Assembly (NCBI GenBank): GCA_902539895.1
Contig: CACBMD010000015.1
Location: 1-32,679, forward strand
Length of the DNA: 32,679 bases
From: an uncultured SAR116 cluster alpha proteobacterium
Lineage (GTDB): Bacteria; Pseudomonadota; Alphaproteobacteria; Puniceispirillales; Marisalimonadaceae
Reading direction: 5' to 3'
The notes beneath the pieces are model-generated. The model was not told the DNA's origin. It searched no databases and saw only the letters and a list, made by a program, of their open reading frames with translations. Shown in pieces: positions 27,589 through 32,679 of the stretch (positions are counted from its first letter, which is position 1; each line of letters starts with the position of its first letter). A program made the position numbers and the translations under genes.

Positions 27589-28584
27589 TTATGGAGCCTC
27601 AACAATGTAATCTGGAGAAATTTTAGTTTTTTTTATTATACTACCTACGTTTGTGTTTTTTAATAAACCATATTTTGTCATTAAAATAGATTTCAATCCA
27701 TAACTATTGGCACCTAAAATATCCGTATGTAGACTGTCTCCAACCATACCTATTCTAGATAAAGGAATATGTCTTCCTGATAGCTCATTTAATCTATTTA
27801 TAGCCAGCTCAAAAATTGTTGGGAAAGGTTTTCCCAACCAAAAAGGGAGATGAATGCCGTTTTTTATTAGATGTGATACATAATATGCGGGCTCCATACT
27901 AAATTTTTTTTCATGTGGAGCTACTAAATCTGGATTAGCTACAAATAAAGGTCTTGGATTAGCTTTTAAAGAATTAAACAAAATTTCTTGCCATACAGTA
28001 TCCCATTGTAGTGTTCCTAATAATATAAATGAGTTCATTTTATCAAACATATCTAGGTCTTGTTCAAGTTCAAAACTGCTAAGGTTGGGTATGTTAAAAT
28101 TATTACAAACATTACCCAAAACTCCCAAAGGACCCTTAGGTTGATTAAATGACAAAAATATTTCAGCAGTTTCTCTACTTGAGATTATTTCATAATTTGA
28201 AAATTCTAATCCTAATGAAGCAAGTTGATCTCTTTTTTTAAATGAATTATTACTTGCACCATTGGTTACAACAAGAAGAGTAATATTTTTTTGTCTAGCT
28301 TTTTCTAGTGTATTAATGATTCCAGGAATTAGTGAAGAACCAACATTTAACACACCAAAAGCATCTAATAACAAGGCTTCAAAATTATCTAAAATATTCT
28401 CTAATTTAGGGGCTAAAATTATGTCTTGATTATTTTCTTGATATTTTGGAAAAAAATCTCGCATACTTTCATAAATGTTTATGACAGAGTCCGCATTCAT
28501 ATCTTTGACTGGTGGAATTATAAATTTTTGATCAAATTGAAATTTTTCTAATACAAATTCAGATTTTATATTAAAATTTTTCAT
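27589..28584 (-). CDS. HAD superfamily class IIA hydrolase (TIGR01459-like)
   Basis: A 331-residue HAD phosphatase of the NagD-like class IIA group. Motif I appears as LLLDAFGVLNVGSSLIPG (about 71-88; DxFGVL with the nucleophile Asp), motif II as VVTNGAS, and the C-terminal motif III/IV as GMVGDSLHTDILGANSYGLK. These are the features of the TIGR01459 subfamily common in alphaproteobacteria, whose substrate is unknown to me. It leads a tight run with the ABC ATPase, the SDR and folB, so a phosphatase step in pterin or folate synthesis is conceivable but unproven. It is divergent from the FAD oxidoreductase gene across 47 nt. Confidence 0.87.
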   Translation of the reverse strand: MKNFNIKSEFVLEKFQFDQKFIIPPVKDMNADSVINIYESMRDFFPKYQENNQDIILAPKLENILDNFEALLLDAFGVLNVGSSLIPGIINTLEKARQKNITLLVVTNGASNNSFKKRDQLASLGLEFSNYEIISSRETAEIFLSFNQPKGPLGVLGNVCNNFNIPNLSSFELEQDLDMFDKMNSFILLGTLQWDTVWQEILFNSLKANPRPLFVANPDLVAPHEKKFSMEPAYYVSHLIKNGIHLPFWLGKPFPTIFELAINRLNELSGRHIPLSRIGMVGDSLHTDILGANSYGLKSILMTKYGLLKNTNVGSIIKKTKISPDYIVEAP

Positions 28585-28631
28585 TTTTATCTTAAATCCT
28601 CTAAATTATAACTATTTTTGAAAGGATAAAA

Positions 28632-29564
28632 ATGTCAAAAAAAGTGATAATAATTGGTTCAGGCATAGCAGGAATTTCGTCATCATTAAAGCTAAAATCT
28701 TACGGTATAAATTCAATTATTGTAGATAAAGGCAATTTTATAGGTGGAAGAGTAAGCACTAGAGAAGTAAAAAGCGTTTCTAGTTCAAGTTTTTTTTTTC
28801 ATGGTGCTCAATTTTTTACTGCCAAGACACATGAATTTAAAAAAATTATTAGTACTGGAGTTAATGGGAAATATATAAAAGAATTTGGAAATTTTGATCC
28901 TAAAAGATATAGGGGAAACAAAACAATGAGAGATTTTTTGCTTAATCTGTCAAATAAATTACACATCCAACAAAAAGTTAAAATTATTGGAATTAAACCA
29001 GATAATGATAAAATTAAAATTATTGATAATAAAATTAAAAAATGGGTAAGTTATGACGGTGTTATTTCAACACTTCCAGCACCACAGAACCATGAATTAT
29101 TAAATCAATTTCCTTTGTTACAAAAAACTCTCAAAACAGGATCATATCATTCATGTATAGCTCTAATGTTCACTTTTGATAAAATTCCATCAGGTCTAAA
29201 TACTTATTATGATTTTTATAAAAAACCAGGAATATTGAGTTGGATGGCATCTGGAAGCAACCTAAATGTTTGGACTGCTCATACTAATGAAAAATTTTCA
29301 GATTTAAATTATTATAAAGATAAAAATTTTCTAAAAGAAGAAATAATGTCTTCAATAAAACAGTTTTTTTTTAGTTCAAAGATTAAGTTTCATAGTTTAC
29401 ATGTTTGGAGATATGCTAAGGTGAAAAAAAAGTGCTTAGGGCCTCAAATTGATCCTAAATACTCAGTTGCAATTGCAGGAGATTTTTTGGAAGGTCCCAA
29501 TGTTGAGTCCGCATTTATTTCAGGAAATAAAGCAGCTAATTTAATTTTTAATAGACTTAAATAA
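28632..29564 (+). CDS. FAD-dependent amine oxidase-like protein (renalase type)
   Basis: A 310-residue flavoprotein with the dinucleotide motif IIGSGIAGISSSLKL (about 6-20) followed by an acidic Asp/Lys cap (VDKG), GGRVSTRE (about 38-45), the HGAQFFTA segment, and the C-terminal FAD-contact AIAGDFLEGPNVESAF (about 281-296). This arrangement fits the renalase-like COG3380 group. The substrate is not known. A good Shine-Dalgarno GAAAGGA precedes the ATG. A rhodanese gene follows after 33 nt and may be co-transcribed. Confidence 0.83.
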   Translation: MSKKVIIIGSGIAGISSSLKLKSYGINSIIVDKGNFIGGRVSTREVKSVSSSSFFFHGAQFFTAKTHEFKKIISTGVNGKYIKEFGNFDPKRYRGNKTMRDFLLNLSNKLHIQQKVKIIGIKPDNDKIKIIDNKIKKWVSYDGVISTLPAPQNHELLNQFPLLQKTLKTGSYHSCIALMFTFDKIPSGLNTYYDFYKKPGILSWMASGSNLNVWTAHTNEKFSDLNYYKDKNFLKEEIMSSIKQFFFSSKIKFHSLHVWRYAKVKKKCLGPQIDPKYSVAIAGDFLEGPNVESAFISGNKAANLIFNRLK

Positions 29565-29597
29565 GTTGATTATTTGATTTAAATAGAAAGAAAAAAT

Positions 29598-29993
29598 ATG
29601 ATTAAAGTAAAAACCTCAGTTACTAAACTTGTGGAAAGTGCGAAAAAACAAATAAATAATTTAGAAGTGAGTGATGCTATTAAAATGCATTCCAACAAAA
29701 CGAACTTATTTGTTGATGTTAGAGATATAAGAGAAATCCAAAAATCTGGACGCATATTAGGAGCAAAGCATGTTCCAAGATGTATGTTAGAGTTTTGGAT
29801 AGATCCTGAAAGTCCATATCATAAAAAAATTTTTAATGATAATTATCATTTTATTTTTTATTGTGCATCTGACTGGCGTTCGGCCCTTGCCACACTTTCA
29901 GCAAACGAAATAGGACTTTTAAATACCTCTCATCTAGTTGGGGGTTTTAATAAATGGTTAGAAGAAAGAGGACCAATTGAAAAACCAAAATAA
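29598..29993 (+). CDS. Rhodanese-like sulfurtransferase
   Basis: A 131-residue single-domain rhodanese. It has the VDVRDIREIQKSGRI stretch, the AKHVPRCMLEFWIDP loop and the active-site cysteine loop YCASDWRSALA (C near residue 93, matching C-x4-R). Persulfide transfer is the usual reaction; the acceptor is unknown. This version, with the long WIDPESPYHKK insertion, is widespread in marine alphaproteobacteria as far as I recall. AGAAAG precedes the ATG. The EamA transporter reading frame opens only 14 nt after its stop. Confidence 0.9.
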   Translation: MIKVKTSVTKLVESAKKQINNLEVSDAIKMHSNKTNLFVDVRDIREIQKSGRILGAKHVPRCMLEFWIDPESPYHKKIFNDNYHFIFYCASDWRSALATLSANEIGLLNTSHLVGGFNKWLEERGPIEKPK

Positions 29994-30007
29994 TTTATTA
30001 TAATTAA

Positions 30008-30892
30008 ATTAACATTAAGAGAGTTACTCGTATTTATAATACAATACCAATAATTTTTGTTACACTATGGTCATCAGCATTCATTACTAGCAAAATAATA
30101 GTTGATAATTCCCCACCTTTTTTTTCGCTTTCAATAAGATTTGGAATAGTTGCCTTTTTATTTTTCCTATTTTTTATTTTTTTTTCAAAACGTAAATATA
30201 TTTCTTTCAAATCTTTTAAAAATGCTTCCATTAGCGGACTTTTATTCCATGGTTTTTATTTAGGTGGAGTTTTTTTTGCTTTATCTAAAGGTATTTCAGC
30301 TACCCTCATAGCATTAATTGTTTCATTGCAACCTATTCTAACATCATTTCTAGCAAAAGTTTATTTGAATGAAACTTTAAGTAAATTTCAGTGGATAGGA
30401 ATCCTTTTAGGCTTTAGTGGTGCAATAATAATCATAATTTCTGATCTTGTTAGTGGTTTAACTATAGTTGCATTTTTTGCTGGAATTGTTGGACTAGTAT
30501 CTTCTTCACTGGGTATTATTTGGCAGAAAAAAATAGGATCTGATTTACCCTTGGCTGAAAATAATTTTTTACAAGCATTAAGTGCTGCAATTTTTCATCT
30601 TATTCTAGCGCTTTGCTTTGAAAATTTTTTTATAAATTTTTCAAATGATTTTATTTTAGCTATGTCATGGCAAATATTTGCTATTTCACTTGGTGCATTT
30701 TTAATTTTGATGTGGTTGTTAGCAAATAAGAAAGCGAATGAAACATCTACTTTATTTTTTTTAATACCGCCTATTTCTGCTTTACTCGCTTTCTTAATAT
30801 TAAATGAAACATTCACTTCTTATGACTTTTTGGGTTTGTTTCTTTCTTGTCTTGGAGTATTTATGGTTTCAAAAAAGAAAATAAAAATTTAA
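30008..30892 (+). CDS. EamA/DMT family transporter, probable non-canonical start
   Basis: A drug/metabolite-type exporter with about ten membrane helices in two EamA repeats. The frame is open from an ATT at 30008 (preceded directly by an in-frame TAA) to 30892, giving 294 residues, the normal family length. The N-terminal part reads NIKRVTRIYNTIPIIFVTLW (residues 2-21), continuing SSAFITSK, a good EamA helix 1. However, this region contains no in-frame ATG, GTG or TTG before the TTG at 30326, which would delete about a third of the protein, including the first helices. Likely starts are ATT at 30008 or 30014, or ATA near 30044 with AAGAGAG (30017-30023) as ribosome site. The substrate is unknown. 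A hairpin at 30898-30936 follows the stop. Confidence 0.75.
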   Translation: MNIKRVTRIYNTIPIIFVTLWSSAFITSKIIVDNSPPFFSLSIRFGIVAFLFFLFFIFFSKRKYISFKSFKNASISGLLFHGFYLGGVFFALSKGISATLIALIVSLQPILTSFLAKVYLNETLSKFQWIGILLGFSGAIIIIISDLVSGLTIVAFFAGIVGLVSSSLGIIWQKKIGSDLPLAENNFLQALSAAIFHLILALCFENFFINFSNDFILAMSWQIFAISLGAFLILMWLLANKKANETSTLFFLIPPISALLAFLILNETFTSYDFLGLFLSCLGVFMVSKKKIKI

Positions 30893-30897
30893 AGATT

Positions 30898-30936
30898 TTA
30901 CACTATTGTTTTTATTTTAAAACATTGATAGTGTAA
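30898..30936 (+). terminator. Hairpin between eamA and the glycine riboswitch
   Basis: TTACACTAT (30898-30906) and ATAGTGTAA (30928-30936) form a perfect 9-bp stem. Directly inside, TGTTTT (30907-30912) pairs with AAAACA (30919-30924), leaving a 3-nt bulge and a small loop, so about 15 bp in all. It starts 6 nt after the transporter stop. A proper U tract is lacking downstream (CTATATCAT), so it may be an imperfect terminator or an RNA-end-protecting structure that separates the transporter from the riboswitch transcript. Confidence 0.45.
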
Positions 30937-30948
30937 CTATATCATAGT

Positions 30949-31111
30949 CTTTTTATGTGAGAGAGTTAATTATAACCGCCGAAGGAGCAACCACCCCGGA
31001 AACTCTCAGGCACCCGAAACATAAAAAGTTGATAATCTGGAGAGTGATGATTTTATCATCCACCGAAGGGGTAAGCCAGTCTTGGTCAATCTTTCAGGTT
31101 CCGTGACAGAT
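30949..31111 (+). promoter_or_regulatory. Tandem glycine riboswitch
   Basis: Two glycine aptamers lie in series. In aptamer I, P1 is a perfect 10-bp helix (30949-30958 with 31019-31028), P2 a perfect 7-bp helix (GAGAGTT 30961-30967 with AACTCTC 31001-31007), and the conserved core CCGCCGAAGGAGCAACC and CTCTCAGGCACC are present. Aptamer II has P1 ATCTG (31035-31039) with CAGAT (31107-31111), GGAGAGTG, the core CCACCGAAGGGGTAAGCC and CTTTCAGGTTCC. Spacing, core sequences and the short linker match the classic cooperative glycine riboswitch. It precedes the DadA-like gene on the same strand. The promoter upstream could not be fixed. Confidence 0.95.
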
Positions 31112-31147
31112 GGGGTAGTGTTTAATTTAAAATTCTTTGTCACGGGG
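31099..31147 (+). promoter_or_regulatory. Riboswitch expression platform: hairpin hiding the ribosome site
   Basis: CCGTGACAGA (31101-31110) can pair with TCT-TTGTCACGG (31136-31145), giving a 10-bp stem with one G-U pair; UU (31099-31100) and GG (31146-31147) can extend it by wobble pairs. The 3' arm ends in GGGG (31144-31147), the only plausible Shine-Dalgarno, 6 nt before the ATG at 31154. The 5' arm shares 31107-31110 with P1 of aptamer II, so glycine-bound aptamer II and this hairpin exclude each other. No U tract follows, which favours translational rather than transcriptional control. Predicted outcome: glycine turns the gene on. Confidence 0.72.
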
Positions 31148-31153
31148 TTTATT

Positions 31154-32386
31154 ATGAAAAATATTGCAATCATAGGAGCAGGTATAACTGGGATAACAAC
31201 TGCTTACCAACTTTTAGAAAGAGGGTATGTTGTATCTGTTTTTGATAAAAACCGTTATGCAGCTATGGAAACAAGTTTTGCAAATGGTGGCCAATTATCT
31301 GCTTGCAACGCTGAAGTATGGAATAGTTGGTCAACAATAGGAAAAGGTATTCAATGGATGTTAAAAAAAGATGCACCATTGCTATTTAGTCCAAAGCTAA
31401 ACTTTCATAAAATTAGTTGGATAATGGATTTTATAAGTAATATTCCAGACCATAAAAAAAATACAATTTTAACAGCTAAAATGGCCATCAATAGTAGAGA
31501 TGAGTTCAAAAGAATACTAAAAAAAGAAAATATTGAACTAGATCTTGAAGAGAAAGGTATTATGCATTTATGTGAGTGTGATGCATCATTAGAACATGGA
31601 AGAGAGGTTAATAAATGGCTTCTAGAGGCAGGATTAGATAGGAAAGAAATTTCTAAAGATGAAATGTTATCTATTGAACCAACTTTAAATCTTAAGAATT
31701 TTATTGGTGGATTTTATACAAAAAGTGATATGTCTGGTGACATTCATAAATTTACAAAATTACTTGCTGATGCTTGTGAAAGAAAAGGTGTAAAGTTCTT
31801 TTACGAAACAGAAATTGTTAAAGTTGATCATGACAAGAAACAACCAATACTTACCTTTAATCAATCTAATGAAATTCAAAAACAAAATTATGATGGGATT
31901 GTAGTTTGTGCTGGTGTTAACAGTAAATTTATAGCTAACAACTTGGGTGATAAAATCAATATATATCCTGTAAAGGGGTATTCGATTACAATTATGCTTG
32001 ACGATAAAGAAAGCATAAAAAATGCTCCTTATGTGTCATTACTAGATGATAAAGCTAAAATTGTTTCAAGTAGATTAGGAAAAAATAGATTTAGAGTTGC
32101 TGGTACTGCTGAGTTTAATGGTTATAATAAAGACATAAGGGCTGATAGGATTAATCCTCTTATTAAGTGGTGTAACAAGCTTTTTCCTAAAGTGTCTACC
32201 GAACATGCTATACCATGGGCTGGTTTAAGACCTATGACACCAAATATGGTGCCAAAAGTTGGAGGTGGAAAGTTACCTGGTGTATTTTACAACACTGGTC
32301 ACGGACACCTTGGATGGACACTTAGCGCATTTACTTCTCAACAAATTTCAGAGCATATAATGAGAAAGGATAATGTTTTAAATTAA
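31154..32386 (+). CDS. dadA: DadA-like D-amino acid dehydrogenase / glycine oxidase-family flavoenzyme
   Basis: A 410-residue FAD enzyme of the DAO/DadA family that oxidatively deaminates amino acids and, in DadA, passes electrons to the respiratory chain. Visible are the FAD motif IAIIGAGITGITTAYQLLER (4-23), SFANGGQLSACNAEVW (about 43-58) and the C-terminal WAGLRPMTPNMVPKVGG and FYNTGHGHLGWTLSA. I chose the ATG at 31154; the in-frame TTG at 31082 lies inside riboswitch aptamer II and would add 24 unconserved residues. A tandem glycine riboswitch controls it, so glycine itself or a related small amino acid may be a substrate in this organism. It ends 3 nt from the convergent gyrB. Confidence 0.92.
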   Translation: MKNIAIIGAGITGITTAYQLLERGYVVSVFDKNRYAAMETSFANGGQLSACNAEVWNSWSTIGKGIQWMLKKDAPLLFSPKLNFHKISWIMDFISNIPDHKKNTILTAKMAINSRDEFKRILKKENIELDLEEKGIMHLCECDASLEHGREVNKWLLEAGLDRKEISKDEMLSIEPTLNLKNFIGGFYTKSDMSGDIHKFTKLLADACERKGVKFFYETEIVKVDHDKKQPILTFNQSNEIQKQNYDGIVVCAGVNSKFIANNLGDKINIYPVKGYSITIMLDDKESIKNAPYVSLLDDKAKIVSSRLGKNRFRVAGTAEFNGYNKDIRADRINPLIKWCNKLFPKVSTEHAIPWAGLRPMTPNMVPKVGGGKLPGVFYNTGHGHLGWTLSAFTSQQISEHIMRKDNVLN

Positions 32387-32389
32387 TTT

Positions 32390-32679
32390 TTATATATCTA
32401 AATTACTAACTTTAAGTGCATTGTCTTGAATAAATGTTTTTCTATGCTCGACAGCTTCACCCATCAATGTTGAAAACGTTTCTTCTGCATCACCCTCATT
32501 TTCAACCTTAACTTGAAGTAAAAATCTTGCATTTGGGTCAAGGGTTGTTTCCCAAAGTTGAACTGGATTCATTTCCCCTAATCCTTTATATCTGTTTACT
32601 TGAGATCCTTTTTTACCAATATCAGTTATCCTAGTAGCTAAATCAAGCGGACCTGTTATTTCATAATTTTCATCATGAG
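32390..32679 (-). CDS. gyrB: DNA gyrase subunit B, C-terminal fragment (cut by window edge)
   Basis: The minus-strand frame is open to the window end and gives the last 96 residues. It contains the conserved [20 protein letters not shown] (nt about 32550-32609) of the gyrase B TOPRIM/C-terminal region, then [15 protein letters not shown] and the end [14 protein letters not shown]. The [17 protein letters not shown] string and the FIQDNAL...NLD(I/V) ending point to GyrB rather than ParE. The ATG-initiated 60-residue frame starting at 32572 is just the internal Met of this motif. The 5' part lies outside the window. Confidence 0.93.
   Translation of the reverse strand, partial: HDENYEITGPLDLATRITDIGKKGSQVNRYKGLGEMNPVQLWETTLDPNARFLLQVKVENEGDAEETFSTLMGEAVEHRKTFIQDNALKVSNLDI

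Noticed and set aside
28632-29993. FAD oxidoreductase plus rhodanese as a sulfur-oxidation module
   Set aside because: Adjacency with a 33-nt gap is the only evidence; neither protein shows sulfur-oxidation-specific motifs.
30034-30231. Minus-strand frame opposite the EamA N-terminus
   Set aside because: Low-complexity Lys/Glu/Ile composition mirrors membrane-helix codons on the other strand; no family resemblance.
30326-30892. A 188-residue EamA half-transporter starting at TTG 30326
   Set aside because: The same frame upstream encodes clear EamA helices and restores the normal family length; TTG here codes an internal Leu.
31082-31153. In-frame TTG at 31082 as start of the DadA-like protein
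   Set aside because: It lies inside aptamer II of the glycine riboswitch and would add 24 residues before the conserved MKNIAIIGAG start.

Overview
The window is a gene-dense, strongly AT-rich stretch of an alphaproteobacterial chromosome. The lineage call rests on a combination of markers: a class I lysyl-tRNA synthetase, a CobT-type cobaltochelatase subunit next to rpmB, a COX15-type heme A synthase, a HIG1-type two-helix membrane protein, an LptM-like mini-lipoprotein between argH and lysA, and the order chorismate mutase-hisC-tyrC. Very short intergenic gaps and low G+C suggest a free-living, streamlined marine alphaproteobacterium (HIMB59/AEGEAN-169-like, SAR11-like or similar). That placement is inference. 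I saw no phage genes, insertion sequences, CRISPR arrays, rRNA or tRNA.

Layout. 1-1503: 3' part of cobT (+). 1506-4610: lysK-pyrD-rpmB run (-), with a well-formed promoter of its own in front of rpmB. 4690-6758: groES-groEL (-), with a clear intrinsic terminator and an RpoH-like promoter. 6925-7935: ctaA (+). 7928-13479: a minus-strand run of a YnjB/YnjC-like ABC uptake system, a DJ-1/PfpI protein lacking its nucleophile, a DUF1289 protein and aspS. 13593-17318: yggT-folD-HIG1-cobalamin adenosyltransferase-etfB-etfA (+). 17307-17840: TlpA-like thioredoxin (-). 17894-20696: argH-lptM-lysA (+). 20699-22230: zinc-ribbon membrane protein (-) and YdcF-like protein (+). 22239-24750: aromatic amino acid run of chorismate mutase, hisC and tyrC (-). 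24882-25646: gloB (+). 25643-28584: tight four-gene run of HAD phosphatase, ABC ATPase, pteridine-reductase-like SDR and folB (-). 28632-30892: FAD oxidoreductase, rhodanese and EamA transporter (+). 30949-32386: tandem glycine riboswitch and a DadA-like amino acid dehydrogenase (+). 32390-32679: 3' end of gyrB (-).

Most genes are housekeeping: amino acid, pyrimidine and folate synthesis, aminoacyl-tRNA synthetases, chaperonins and respiratory electron transfer. The most interesting item is the glycine riboswitch in front of a DadA-type flavoenzyme. Its second aptamer shares bases with a hairpin that would hide the ribosome binding site, which reads as a glycine-activated ON switch for amino acid oxidation. 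Other points worth checking are the EamA transporter, which has no ATG, GTG or TTG near its N-terminus, a YnjBC pair without an adjacent ATPase while a lone ATPase sits about 14 kb away in a folate operon, apparent absence of ftsEX between two genes that often flank it, and the fact that all seven convergent gene pairs overlap or lie within 8 nt of each other. I found no convincing wholly new multi-gene system.
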